Notes: generated by a model from the letters alone, not told the origin. DNA of 64,000 bases from Dipteris shenzhenensis (GCA_047967505.1 CM106539.1), one strand, 5' to 3'. Shown: positions 24,781 to 36,961, counted from the stretch's first letter. Program-made: numbers and translations.

Positions 24781-25235
24781 TGGCACCCCTACAGGGAGTG
24801 GACATCATCTTAGGAATGCCATGGAGGCATCAATACAATCCTAAGATAGATTACGATTCACATCAGATGTGGATTGAGGACATACAAGAACTATGTTTGA
24901 AAAGCTCAATAAAATCTGAGGTCAGTCCTTTACTCAACCACACACAAGCCAAAAGAGCAATTAGAAAATGTGAGAAGACATATCTTATTTTGGTGAATAC
25001 GGTTACGGCTACTCAGCCAAACATTAAGCCTACGCACCAAAAATTTCTTTCTCAATTTTTTGATTGTTTCTTAGAGGATTTACCGCCTCGACTACCATGT
25101 TCTCGATCTGAAGATCATAGGATAGAAATTTTACCGAGCAACACTCCACCTTGCAAAACAAAGCTCCTTATAGAGTCAACCAGCTAGAGCAAAAGGAAAT
25201 ACAAAAGCAAGTGGAGGAACTGATAGAGAGGATTG
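24730..25235 (+). pseudogene. Chromovirus protease C-terminus and RT linker, frameshifted
   Basis: The frame after the gag shift reads DFLVAPLQGVDIILGMPW, the second conserved protease block, and continues through the linker to PPRLPCSRSEDHRIEILP, the usual entry to plant Ty3 RT. A second frameshift near 25160 moves to the frame APYRVNQLEQKEIQKQVEEL, and a third near 25235 restores the main pol frame. Confidence 0.8.
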
Positions 25236-25853
25236 ATAAGACCCAGCAGTTCTCCTTATGGAGCACCTATCTCATTAGTCAAAAAGAAAAATGGAACCTA
25301 CCAAATGTGCATAGACTATCGTGCACTAAAAAAAATCACAGTGAAGAACAAATATCCAATCCCTAGGATTGATGATCTTTTGGACAAATTGAAAGGGGCC
25401 AAGGTCTTTAGTAAGATAGATCTCAAATCTGGCTATCATCAAGTTCGTATGGTAGAAGAGGATATATACAAGACTGCTTTTAGGACTCAAACGGGACATT
25501 ATGAATTCTTAGTTATGGCTTTTGGGCTAACTAATGCTCCAGCTACTTTTAGTAGAATGATGAACCGAATCTTTCTTAAACGACAAGATTGTGTGGTAGT
25601 ATTTTTCGATGATATTCTGGTGTTTAGTAAAGATGTTGAGGAGCATAAGGAACATCTGAAGCTAGTCTTTTCACTCTTGAAAGAAAATCAATTGTACATA
25701 AATCCTGAAAAGAGCAGTTTCTTTCAAGATCAGATAGAGTATTTGGGTCACATTGTATCCGTCGATGGGATTCGAGTAGATCCAAAGAAGATTGAGTGCA
25801 TAATCACATGGCCTAAACCTCGAGATATACATGAATTAAGATCATTCTTGTGA
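25236..25853 (+). pseudogene. Chromovirus reverse transcriptase
   Basis: The frame has the full Ty3 RT motif series: [71 protein letters not shown], the catalytic FFDDIL (the YVDD equivalent with both catalytic aspartates kept) and YLGHIVS. An in-frame TGA at 25851 interrupts the junction to the RT thumb/RNase H, just before LCSFYRKFVKNFA. RT would copy the element RNA into DNA in the virus-like particle. Confidence 0.92.
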
Positions 25854-26400
25854 TTGTGTAGCTTTTACAGAAAGTTTGTCAAGAATTTCGCATACATTGC
25901 ACATCCATTGACAGACCTTCTTAGAAAAGCTAAGCATTTCTTATGGACTGAGCGTCAAGATAAATCTTTTATAGCTTTGAAGGAAGCTCTCACACAAGCT
26001 CCTGTGTTGCAATTACCCGATTTTTCTAGACCATTCTTTGTAGTTGTAACCGATGCTAGTGGATATGGTATTGGAGCCGTACTTATGCAAGATGGACATC
26101 CAATAGCATATGAGACCCGAAAATTATAACTAGCAGAATGTAATTATAGCACATATGATAAAGAATTAACCACTGTTGTCCATGCCTTACGAATGTGGAA
26201 ACATTATTTGATGGGATCTGAGTTTCTTATCAAAACTGATAAGCAAAGTATCAAGCATTTGTTAACTCAGCCACTAATATCCGATAGGCACATCAAGTGG
26301 GCATCATTTATACAGAGTTTTCAGCCCATGATTCAGTATCAACCTGGAAAGGAAAATGTAGTTGCTGATGCTCTTAGCAGAAAGCCAAGTATTAATCACA
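25854..26400 (+). pseudogene. Chromovirus RNase H
   Basis: In the same frame as RT, the connection FYRKFVKNFAYIAHPLTDLL is followed by RNase H: VTDASGYGIGAVLMQDG (first Asp), the CNYSTYDKELTTVVHAL block (Glu), FLIKTDKQSIKHLL (Asp) and VVADALSRK at the end. A stop TAA at 26127-26129 lies between the first and second blocks. Confidence 0.9.
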
Positions 26401-27281
26401 TCACTGCTATAGAGACCCAGCCTTTTGAAGGTATGAAGAATTCTTATCAAGGGGATCCAGACTTCTCCAATATATGGAACAAATTAGAAAATAACAATTG
26501 GAATCCTATGTTGGACTATTCATGCAATGATGGATACCTCTTTTATCAAAAGAAATTATGCATCACTAGACCCTTTAGACAAATTGTACTGGAGGAAATG
26601 CACCAACCACCATATATGGGACATAAGGGAGTGACTGCCACTTTACAAGTGATAGCAAGAGAATTTCATTGGCCTACTATAAGAAAATATGTGGCTAAGT
26701 TTGTAGCCGAATGCATCACTTGCCAGAAGATTAAGAGTTACAAAGGAAAGACCCCAGGATTGCTAATGCCTTTGCCTATTCCTACGCAACCTTGGGAACA
26801 AACATCTATGGATTTCATAACAGGTTTTCCTACTACAGGGAATCAAAATGATATGATTTGGACGATAATAGATCGCTTTAGTAAGCAAGCTTATTTCATC
26901 CCATGCAAGAAGACTTTAATAGCTCAGCAAGCTGCACATTTATTCATTAAGCATATCTTTGTTCATCATGGCTTGGCAAAGATTATAGTGTCTGATCGAG
27001 ATTCGAAATTTTGCAGTAATTTCTGGACTGCATTATTTCATAATCTAGGCACTAAGTTAGATTTCTCATCAGCTTTTCATCCAGAATCGAATGGACAAAC
27101 TGAAGTTACAAACAGTACTATTCTGGATATGATAAGAGCTTATGCAAGAAGTCAACCAAAGACTTGGGACAAATACATTCATCTCTTACAATTTGCTTAT
27201 AATAATACTCCTCATTCTGCAATTGGAAGAGCACCCTTTGAGATTATCTATGGGAAGGTTTTACCTATTCCTATCACATGA
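26401..27281 (+). pseudogene. Chromovirus integrase
   Basis: Same frame as RNase H. The HHCC zinc domain is visible as MHQPPYMGHKGVTATL ... CITCQKIK, followed by the catalytic core: SMDFITGFP (first Asp), SDRDSKFCSNFW (second Asp) and HPESNGQTEVTNS (Glu). LLQFAYNNTPHSAIGRAPFE follows. A TGA at 27279-27281 precedes LTHRVEVADAF. All DDE residues are kept, so the only visible lesion in this part is the stop. Confidence 0.92.
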
Positions 27282-27818
27282 TTGACCCATAGAGTGGAAG
27301 TAGCAGATGCATTTACCCATGATTATCAAAATATTCTCAAAGAAGTTCGCGAAGAGATTGCAATAGCTCAAGAAAAGTACACTAAACAAGCTAATAAGAA
27401 ACGAAAAAACATGCTTTTTAAAGAAGGCGATTATGTACTTCTTCGGATTGAGAAAAGAAGATTGAAGAGTGTTGAGAAATGGCCAGTAATCAAAATGTCA
27501 CCACGTTTTTATGGACCATTCAAGGTGATTCAGAAAATCAATGATCTAGCTTATAGGCTTGAATTACCTGATAATTGGAAAATACATAATGCTTTCCATA
27601 TCAGCCTCTTAAATCCCTTCAAAGGACCTTTACCTATTCATCCTATCTATGAAGAGGCCCCATTGATTGTTGATGAAGAAGAAATTCTAGAACTCGAATG
27701 CATTGTTGATCATCAACAGACCTCGACCCGAAAAGGAAATGTCTATACTAAATACTTGCTCAAACTTAAGAACCATCTAAGAGATGATGCTCAGTGGATG
27801 CCTGAGCGGTTCTTTTGA
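27282..27818 (+). pseudogene. Integrase C-terminus with chromodomain
   Basis: Same frame as the core. A GPY/F-type module is visible as KMSPRFYGPFKVIQKINDLA and YRLELPDNWKIHNAFHISLL. The last 50 residues match a chromodomain: EEEILELECIVDHQQTS, then YLLKLKNHLRDDAQWMPE, in place of the usual 'YLVKWKG...ATWEPE'. The first aromatic cage position is weak. Chromodomains of this class are thought to steer integration to modified histones. Stop at 27816-27818. Confidence 0.82.
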
Positions 27819-27878
27819 ACTTTTCCAAACCTCCTTAGTTCCTATAATCAAACACGCAACTGAGGTCAGTTGCAATCC

Positions 27879-27890
27879 AAGCAAGAGGGA
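27879..27890 (+). promoter_or_regulatory. Polypurine tract
   Basis: AAGCAAGAGGGA directly before the TGTTACAG that opens the right LTR fits the plus-strand primer of the element. Confidence 0.75.
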
Positions 27891-28339
27891 TGTTACAGAA
27901 ATTATATTTATGATATATCTTGCTTTGGCCATTATTATTTTTAGTCGAGTTTGACTATGGCAAAGTACTCCATAGGAGAGCACCGTACGTGGCAGGGGTC
28001 CTAGTGGATACTTTGTGTGGTTAGTTGGGGACGCCTAACTAGCTTGTGTTTTGCCATGCTAGATGGTCGGTATTGTGGGTGATTCCATGTTAATACTAAT
28101 GTCGCTAGTGTTATTGGTGTTGTGCTTTGAGCGTGGTTATGTTGGGATCGGTTGATTCGGCGATTCGTTCAATCGATTGTTAATAACTAATGTAATTGGC
28201 GGCTTGAGTACAGGTGATGGAACTCATAGCGAGGATTGGAGTTAGTGCGAGGGTACCGATCGAGGTGTCACACAGTGCATTATATATGGCCATGGGCCAA
28301 TTTTTGTATTTGTTTAATGGTTGCAAGTTTGAGCAATTC
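27891..28339 (+). mobile_element. Right LTR of chromovirus, truncated (about 449 bp)
   Basis: Aligns with 21295-21755 of the left LTR, with a 16-bp deletion. Similarity stops at the sequence TTTGAGCAAT and the last 265 bp expected from the left LTR are absent. The next sequence belongs to the leader side of another, minus-strand LTR element. Confidence 0.88.
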
Positions 28340-28642
28340 AATGTGCTAACCAAATCAAAGGTTAGCATAAAACCAAGGTGATGTGGACAAACCACATGGG
28401 GTCTGCAGACCAAAGCCACCCAAAGTGCCTCAAAGTCCACACCAACCAAACTAGCAGACAACCATGCCAGTGTAAACAACCACTGCCAACATGCCATACT
28501 CAATATTACCATGATCATGACCCTCTATGACAGGTCACACTTAATACCCTCGCAGATCACGAAACCTTTGTAGTGCAAAGGTCCTTGCCATAATCACCGT
28601 CATCATGTGTCATGCACGGGATAGATAGTGCCAAAAATGCTT
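28340..28642 (-). mobile_element. Leader fragment of a minus-strand LTR retrotransposon
   Basis: This lies downstream, in minus sense, of a perfect initiator-Met PBS (28643-28654). No recognisable gag was read. It directly joins the truncated chromovirus LTR, so one element was cut by, or deleted with, the other. Confidence 0.55.
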
Positions 28643-28654
28643 GCTCTGATACCA
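28643..28654 (-). promoter_or_regulatory. Primer-binding site, initiator-Met tRNA
   Basis: The minus strand reads TGGTATCAGAGC. Confidence 0.85.
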
Positions 28655-28655
28655 T

Positions 28656-28965
28656 TGTATGGTCACGCAACAAGCGCCATATGGCTTGAAAAACATGTCG
28701 AGTTAAGATCCCTAGTCCTGCCCCATAGCCATGTGTGAAAGCTCCATAGCTGTGGAGAGCTAGAAGGGCACATATATCCAGGGTTTCCACAAGAGCACAA
28801 ATGCTTATGGTATGCACCCTCTCCATGTCCACGTGTTAGTAGTGTGGGCCTTCCTCGCTTTCTCTTTAAATTCCATGGACTACTTAGCAAGGCCACCACA
28901 TCCAACATGAGGTATAAGAGCACACAAATAGTGGGTGATAGACGACTAGTCAAATATATGGAATG
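28656..28965 (-). mobile_element. LTR adjoining the minus-strand PBS; far end uncertain
   Basis: In minus sense the LTR ends ...GTGACCATACA one base before the PBS. Its 5' end lies somewhere near 28930-28965; I could not fix it because no second copy is present. Confidence 0.45.
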
Positions 28966-29059
28966 GGTGACTTAAATCAAATTATGGAATGACTAGGCAT
29001 TTTTTAAAAATGATGTGGAACAGAGCGAATAATAGTGACCCACATTGAGAAGGGAGAAG

Positions 29060-29061
29060 GA

Positions 29062-29093
<32 letters not shown>

Positions 29094-29126
29094 AGGGAGG
29101 GAGGGAGGGAAGGAGGGAGGGGGGGG

Positions 29127-29199
<73 letters not shown>

Positions 29200-29295
29200 G
29201 TATGTCCGACCTATAATCAATTGTTATTGCTTTTCCATAGCTTTCATATTTTGGTCTATTTAGTCCTACTTGCCAATTCACTTGAAAGTATGTTG

Positions 29296-29370
<75 letters not shown>

Positions 29371-29465
29371 CAGTAGAGGTTGGAGGCCCTCCAGAGTGCC
29401 ACATTGGGATAGTTTTCAAATTTTTGCTGCTGTGTGGAAGAACTTTTTTTGGGGGGGGGGGGGGG

Positions 29466-29510
<45 letters not shown>

Positions 29511-29595
29511 GTATGTCTGACCTATAATCAATTGTTATTGCTTTTCCATAGCTTTCACATTTTGGTCTATTTAGTCCTACTTGCTAATTCGCTTG
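29060..29595. repeat. (GA)n cluster with a duplicated 90-bp spacer
   Basis: Long (GA)n/(GGGA)n tracts occupy about 29060-29195, 29299-29365 and 29468-29507. The roughly 90-bp unique segment following the first tract (29195-29284, starting ATAGTATGTC) is repeated almost exactly after the third (29506-29595). Open frames of Ser-Leu or Arg-Glu repeats over these tracts are not genes. Confidence 0.9.
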
Positions 29596-30900
29596 TTGTG
29601 ACTCTAGCTTAGTAAGTTTCCCATTCAAATACCTTAGAAGCTACACTCAATTATTTTGCAAATGATCACATTTGAGTATGACATTGCATAAGGCAATTGC
29701 TTTTCGGGCTGAGAATTTTAGAAAGTCATACGTAAAGATTGTGAATAATTATCATGGAGTTGCAAATTAAGTACTTACGAATTCTCTTTGAAAAACAATG
29801 CAACAAATCTATAATTTTGCCCTAATTTTGCCAATGTGGCTAGCACCAAAAAGTAATGTGTCCTAATCCTTAAGCCCTAATGACATGGTAAAAACTAATT
29901 ACCTATGTTACATATCATAAGTTTGGTAAAATATGGATTTAATTTGTATAAATAAGTAGCACTTAATGGGAGCGATACTTTACTTGAATTTGATTGGTTG
30001 GGCAATGGGTGCTTGGGCAACCAAGATTGGCCTTGGGTAAGAGTTGCAGCTAACTTAGCTTTCAAAGTCACCCAAATTGTTGCTATGGTGTAAAAGGGGC
30101 TCCAGCCACCCAATGAAGCATCTTGATTAGTTGTGCCCATGAAGATGGGCGGGTAGTCTTTGCTCTCTAAGGCTGGGTTCACACCACCCTCGCGCCATCC
30201 TCCAAAAGATGTTGTGAAGGGCTACTGTCCTAGTTGACCCAATAGGAGGGATGGGCTCGAACATTGATACAAAAGATTTGTATCTAGTCCATGAAGTCCA
30301 CCCACACTCCATGGCCAACTCCTCCAACTGCTACATGATTGGCCTATTCCATCTCCTCCAACCCCTACACTAATCACACGTTGGTGACATAAATTAGCGA
30401 CATGATGATCACCGACTAGTGTGGACCACCATATTTGGCAACATCCTCCAATCTGCCTGGGCGGGCAGGTGGTCTCATTAGGGCAGGTTTAGACCACCCG
30501 CCCGCCCGTCAAGGAGCAGAGGTGGCTGGCCCCGTGTGTAGTTCACCCCACTCGCATTTAATTGCAACGAAGGTGGATTGGTGTGGTGGATGGTGGATTG
30601 CAGATCTTGTGTCAGGCGGATGGGTTCGATTCTAGGTGAAAGGTCCCCACGCCCAAGCGGATGGGCGGCCTCTACATGCCGAGCAAAATTTTTGTGGAGG
30701 TTAAGTCGGGGCCCATTGTTCCTATTTGTCTATTTGTGGCGACGGAGACCCTCCCCATTTTCTTTTGCGGGTGGCCGGGGCAGGTGGTGTGAACCTCGAG
30801 TGGATCGAGCCGAAAGGAGGTTGAAAGTGCCAAAGTGAAACGTGCCTGCCAAGGTGGCAATCCAAGTGGGCAAGCCTTTTAAATTATTGGCAAATCAAAA
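29596..30900. other. Upstream flank of ECR1
   Basis: No gene supported. GC content rises from about 30430 toward the gene. A hairpin at 30459-30507 is listed separately. Confidence 0.5.
30459..30507. repeat. GC-rich inverted repeat upstream of ECR1
   Basis: 17-bp arms, 30459-30475 and 30491-30507 (left arm GGGCGGGCAGGTGGTCT), pair with one mismatch around a 15-bp loop. It lies about 500 bp upstream of the ECR1 start. Confidence 0.75.
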
Positions 30901-30924
30901 GTAAGCGAGAAATTAGAAGAGAGA

Positions 30925-30932
30925 TATATAAG
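30925..30932 (+). promoter_or_regulatory. Candidate TATA box of ECR1
   Basis: TATATAAG, 73-80 bp upstream of the ATG at 31005, would place transcription start near 30955 and leave a 5' UTR of about 50 bases. No transcript evidence is available here. Confidence 0.45.
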
Positions 30933-31004
30933 TAGCGTGAGGAACTCCTGAGTATGCTGGAGTAACCACGTTGTGCTCTGAAGGTTGTAGCCTTCCTCCC
31001 TGCC

Positions 31005-31109
31005 ATGGAGGATCCAAACTTGCAACTCGAGGGTCGATGGCAAGACCTTGATCGCCTCCTCTTGCGCCCTGGCAACCTCGTAGGTGCCGATTTCGAACCA
31101 GGCCCTCAG
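31005..31109 (+). CDS. ECR1: ECR1 exon 1
   Basis: Encodes residues 1-35, including [14 protein letters not shown], the conserved N-terminal plant ECR1 block. ATG in the context TGCCATGG. The donor is CAG|GTCCTT, a weak match to consensus, but it ends in phase 0 and joins exon 2 correctly. Confidence 0.9.
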
Positions 31110-34100
31110 GTCCTTACCAATCGCTTCTTTTTTACTTCTTCATATTTCTCAGAGAAAGAGCCGTCGAAACAGTCATTAATGGTGGGCTTTTGACTTCCAG
31201 CTAAGAGAAGAGTTGCTAAACCAGTGTCGAGTTTTGGTGATCGGGGCCGGAGGTTTGGGGTGTGAGCTACTCAAAGATCTGGCTCTTTCGGGGTTCGCCC
31301 ACATCGACGTGATCGACATGGATACCATTGATGTTTCAAATCTCAATCGCCAGTTTCTGTTCAGGTTCCATCCTAATAGTTGTTTCTGAGTGTCTATGAT
31401 TATTAAAGGATGACGGGAATATTCTAAATAATATGTTATCGGTTTAAAGTATCTATAAGCGAAATTTCTTGGTACCAGAAATATAATCATTGTCTGTTCT
31501 ACTTGTTCTAGCCTTGTCACGTCTTGTTCGATGGATTTTGATTCTTGCATTTACAATTCCGATATGAAAGGCTCGCAGCCCTCACTTCCTTGACTCACTA
31601 GGTGAACACCAACCTGAAGATTCATTGGTCAGATGATCGGTCATTTGCTCTCTGAGCTGGTAGGTTCTGTAGTGACCTGCTTGGAAACATGAAAGTAATC
31701 TCATCCACGTTTTGTTATGGAGTTGCAAAGCTAACTTGCTTGCTGTCTTTTTGAAACTGAACTCGACTCTAAAATTAAATCGCACTCTACATGTTGCCTA
31801 GTTACTTGTGATTTCCTTCCTTAGGATATTTCCATGAATGACGCTTTGATTTGTATCTTAAGATTTCCATTTCTTTCCCCATCTCCTCCCTCTGTTTCTG
31901 TGTTCTTATGGTTTCTTACCTTCCTTTACATTAGAAGATATAGAGACTTGGGCTATGTCCGAGATAGAGGAAATGACACTAGTTGGTTTACAACTACCCC
32001 CTTCCAAAGAGAAAATCTTCCTTAGTGATCGGCACCTGGGGTAAGACCCCAACACCCTACAACATCATGGGATGGTGAGTCCCAAGGAAATGACATAAAT
32101 TTGGTTGCAACTACCCCCCTTCCAAAGAGAATTTTCCGTAATTATGAATTGGATTGAATCTTTGGTTTGGACCCCAAACACCCTACATGGGAAGGTGAGC
32201 CCTATATGCCAAGAAAGATGTTTCTATGCGGTAAGCCACGTCAGTTTGCAAAGAATTGTCGAAAGAAAAAGGTAGACTAGATGGAGAAAGATGAACAAAA
32301 AAGAATTCATCAACGTCACCATAGAGGAGCTCTTCATGGTCAAGCTCACGGAGAGGTGTGATAGATGGAGTGGATGATTGAGGCATTTGGGACTCTAGAT
32401 TAATGCCTTCTTCACTTTCTCAAGGTCTATTCATCCCCTCCCTAAGGGAGGGCATATAAGTTTGCCTACACAATGGAGGCCGATTATTTTGTCCCGAACA
32501 ACATATAAAATAAGGCAATGCAATTGTTCTTTGATTGTAGCTCTTGCTTCCAGAGCGATCCATGACATGCATGACCACATTATCTTTTATAATCTCTCTT
32601 TCTTTTGCAAGGCCTCTGACTGGGCCATGCACATTGGTCAAGATATTGCTATTCTCCTTTTGGATTTTGAGAATGCTTATGACAGAGTAATTGGGGCTTT
32701 CATGAGGGTAGCTTACTCTGTCTTGGATTCTTAGATTCTTGGATTAGAGGGGTCTCATCATTTTATAGATCGTCACAATACAGTTCTTATTAGAGGTGCT
32801 AGAGGAGACATATTTCAGACTTCTGGATCCATGCATCACTCGCCCCTCTACTTTACTTGTTTTTGGCCGAGGCAATGAGACATACATTCTCGGGGTGAGG
32901 CTCCCCATTAGGTAGGATGATGAGCTGCTGGATAGTGAGCAAGCTGATGATACAGCAGTTTATTTGGATGTCTCCTCACACAATCTTACCTCTTTCGGGT
33001 TGGCCTTGGATATTTTTAGTCTTTAGTAAGAGTTCGGCACAAATCGTATGGATTCGTCAGTGGTGAGCCTCCCTTAGATTGGATTTACTTTGATTCAGAG
33101 AGGTATCCCAAGAAGTCTGAAAACAGTACCTTGCTTGATTCTGTGGCATCCCAGCTCCTCTAGGACTTCTTGTTATTCTCCTATGAGAGTGGCATATCCC
33201 GTCTTTGTGTGATTGATCTTGGATCCAGAGGCCTTGCAAAAAGTGTCTAGACAGTCCATCACCCTTTTGAAATCCTGCTCATTGTTAAGGTTGGTGCATA
33301 GTCACAATGAAACGTGTTTCATTGGTAACGAAACATTTCGAAACTTGCAACACATTTCGAAACGTTTCATTACCAATGAAATGTGAGCAAGAGCCATCTA
33401 TCTTGTGCATCTAGAACAACACTGGATATACCATTGTTGTAATGAGAAAGAACCCCTATTAGCAGTTCCTCCCTTACGTTCATCATGCTGTATAAAAAAC
33501 CAAACCCTTCCTTTATCCACAGCTTTCAATCTACTTTCCAAAGTCAGCCCAGTAACTTTGACGTCTTGCAGAGTGATAAAAGTAGGGAAAGATTATTAGC
33601 TTCGAGTCAGTGAGCCAAGTCATATCCTCTACCAGGGTCAGTAAGATCTAAGAGACAAAAAATAAATCTTTTTATTTACCGTTCTTTCTTTGTCCCTTTT
33701 TGGCCCTGGGGTTTGGGCTATTCATCTGAGGTGAAGAAACCTTAGCCTGAGACATTCTTCTCTTACTCTGGACAAGAGTGAAGGCTTTCCCTTGAGCTGA
33801 GACATCTTCTCTCCTGCATTAAGGACATCCTGCTCATCTTCAGACTCTTCCTCACTTACCTTGCGTTGGTCATGACATCTTCTCTGTTAATGTCATCTTC
33901 AAAGCCCTTAGACCATCCTGCTTCAACCTGAATGTCCATGTCATCATTCTGGTTTTCCTAAATCCACTCTTCAGTTTCTCTGTCAACCAGACCCTCAAAA
34001 ACATTTTTTGAGAGGATAGAAGAGGGCATCTTTTCCTTACCTTTATCAATAGTTGATTTAGGACTGGAGGAAGTTCCCACTCGAGGAGTGGCCTTCGCTG

Positions 34101-35519
34101 CAGTGCTGGGAGGCTTGGGTATCCAATTTTTTGTGACTCTAGGTTCCTTGGGGGTAGGGGCAGTGCTAGGCTTAGGCTTAGCTCTCTTCTGGGGGCAGTT
34201 TTTAGCAACATAATTAGCCAACCCACAGAGAAAACAAGAATTTGGGAGATTCTTGTAGAGGAGTTGTTACTCTCTGAACACAATACCATTCCTATTGAGA
34301 ATTACAAGTGTACTTGGTAGCTCTTCTGCAATATCCATCTTAATACAAATCTGAGGATTACCCCTTGGGTTAACAAAAATTTCCTTCTCAACATCTACAA
34401 CCTCTCCTAGGAAGATAACTAATTGCATAGGGAGAGAGGTAGATCAGGAAGTTCTACCCAGACAGGGGTCACAGTCGACCTTGGAAGATCTGGAGAGAAA
34501 TCAGGGGACCACCATTCAAGATACAAAGGCTGATGCCTGATGGTCCAAAGGACCATAGTGTAAGGCACTAGCTGCCATACCAGGTTTCTAAAAAAGAAAG
34601 ACAGAATCCCTTTCTAAGCAATCTTACATTGGTTACCATGAGCCCTTTCCTCACCCAATTTGTCCTTACCTAGCTCTCTATAACTGCTAATGGAGGTCTT
34701 GCTTCAGGCAGGTGACCAATTAGAGCATTAGTACTCAGCCACTCAATTGAGTGTGAAAGAAGCCTATCATCGATGATCGCAGTAACATGCGTACGTGCAA
34801 GAGGGCTGTTGCTCTTTCTTGGAACACCTTGTGCTCCTCCTGGATTCTCTCCTGCACTCGTCATTGTTCCATCAGCGAAGGCCTGAGGGTTCGCATTTTT
34901 GGCCTGAGCTTCAGAAAAGGCTTTGTCCTCCTTCTGTAACTCCTAGATCTCTATGACGCGTCTCCGCAGGTCCTCTTCCTTTGAGAGTGCCATCGATGGG
35001 CCCGCTTCTTGTTTGGGTTCCTTCTGTATGCTGCGCAGGAGCTGCTCTGTCACCTGCTCCATCTCCTTCTTGACCTCCACAAGTTCCACTTCCTTCTTGA
35101 CTTCCACTGCATGCACCTCCTCGACCTCCTTCTTTACCTCCGTTGTTGTTTCTTGGGCTGGGGCTCCCTTTTATCACTCAATGTAGTAATTTGATCACTT
35201 TACTAATACACAAGAGGTATAATCCAAGAGAAATAATGAAAAAATCACGCACAATCTTAGATATGAAGTCTTTTATCTATGGTGTATCGGCCTTGGGCAT
35301 GTTTTGAATGATTGAACATAAGCTAAATCAAAAAGTGGGGAGCTGAATAGCCCATTTCTCTTTTAGTTTCAAAAGAGAGTTTGATTGAGCATGAATGTGC
35401 TTTCTAAGTTAGGAATGTAATTTTGCATCTTTGTAGGAAGCAGTACATAAGTGTAAGGGGTTCATTTAGTTTTTTATGTTTTAATAAATCATTCCTTCCG
35501 TAAATTCTTTCATTCCTAC

Positions 35520-35574
<55 letters not shown>

Positions 35575-36909
35575 ACCCTGTTTTTTAGAGATTTTGTTTC
35601 TTGATTTACTTGTTTATTTTTGGAGGTATATATGATATTTTTGCTTAGTCACCTTCTTCCTTGCTTCTTTATTTCTTGTTTTCTTTCTCTTTTCTTTATT
35701 TGACGTATTTTAGTAAGCATTGGGTTTGCCCAAGAGACTTTGCCAGTCTTTAGAAACTGAGTATAACTGCTTGTGCTTGGGCAATAATGACAACATAAGT
35801 GTTGCTTTGCTGGCTAAGTATGTCTTCCTTTTGTTTTTCAAAATTTTTTTGTTTTTTTCTTCTCTTTCGTTTTTTCTTTTATTTTCTGTGTAGACTTTGG
35901 ACTTTAGAACAACAAAAGCTCTAAATTTGTACGATTGAATATTTTCTAGTCTTACAAATGTATATACGTTCCTAAATTGGAGCTACTCTCCTACTCTCCC
36001 CCTTGGTCGATGCTTCACCATGAATGCAAAGCTCATCCTTGCATTGAAGTCTCTTGCAAGGGTCACAGTGTCCCGTTTACGATAATCTTTGAAGTCTCTG
36101 CCCAACTTGAGGAAGGGTTTATGCATGTGTAAATATAGAATTTCGGGCTTGTGAAATAATGTGCATTTCGCATTCCCTTTTTTAATTTATAGCAACATGT
36201 ACTGGATGTTTGGATCTTCTTTTATCATTGCTACTGTCCTTTCCATTCCTTTCCTTATGTAGAATTCATTCTCCCGTCCTCTTTCATGTGTTTGGGGCTT
36301 TGTGGGACCTATGCCATAATGTTGATCATGAGGTCTTGAGTCCCTATGTGCTGGAGCCTGGGAGGGGTATGTCAATGTTGGGAGAGACTAGGGTGATTTA
36401 ATAATGTAATAGCCATATTTCTCTTTGAAAGGATGTGCTGAAACGGAGGCTGTCACATTTTTGTTACAAAGTTGGAGCTTAAGTTGCCTTTTTATCATTG
36501 ACTAGTCTTAAAATTTTAGCTCTTCACTGCAGGATGCAAGATGTTGGGAAGCCAAAGGCTGAAGTTGCTGCAGAGAGAGTAATGCAACGTGTGAGAGGGG
36601 TTAAGGTTGTGCCACATTTTGGACGTATTGAGGAGAAAGAGGATGCCTTCTATCAGCAATTTCAAATTATTGCTCTTGGTCTGGACTCATTGGAGGCACG
36701 GAGCTACATCAATTCTGTTGTGTGCGGCTTCCTTGGTAATTTGGAAAATATCAATTGGATACAGTGGTTTAAAGATAACAACAGTGCTCAAAACTTGGTG
36801 GTCCCGTGCTTGCTTTTTTCATGTTATGGTTTGGATTTTTCCTTGGTGTCTTTATAAGCACTCCGCTCAAATCTCGCCCCCCCCCCTTTTTTAAAAATCC
36901 CCCGCTCTC

Positions 36910-36961
<52 letters not shown>

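Larger units (their letters stand above)
21295..28339 (+). mobile_element. Ty3/gypsy chromovirus, nearly complete but inactivated
   Basis: The order is LTR (21295-22017), PBS (22019-22030), gag, protease, RT, RNase H, integrase, chromodomain, polypurine tract and a right LTR truncated at about 28339. Gag-Pol order with integrase last and a chromodomain at the end place it in the chromovirus branch of Ty3/gypsy. By eye the LTRs differ at about 25-30 of some 445 shared positions plus a 16-bp indel, so the insertion is not recent. At least three frameshifts and three in-frame stops in pol make it non-autonomous. Confidence 0.92.
31365..36532 (+). other. ECR1 intron 2 (5.2 kb)
   Basis: Contains a gag knuckle fragment (32214-32270), an L1 RT fragment (32461-33300, + strand), a hairpin (33316-33382), an L1 ORF1 on the minus strand (33870-35170) and a (GA)n tract (35521-35569). 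From 35180 to 36530 no further gene is visible. Confidence 0.9.

Noticed and set aside
28982-29531. Open frames of Ser-Leu and Arg-Glu repeats on both strands
   Set aside because: They are translations of (GA)n/(CT)n microsatellites. The same applies to frames over the tracts near 36.9, 43.0, 47.4 and 49.4 kb.
34911-35194. Plus-strand Ser/Thr-rich and minus Gly-rich frames
   Set aside because: They are alternative frames of the EVKKE-repeat N-terminus of the minus-strand L1 ORF1.
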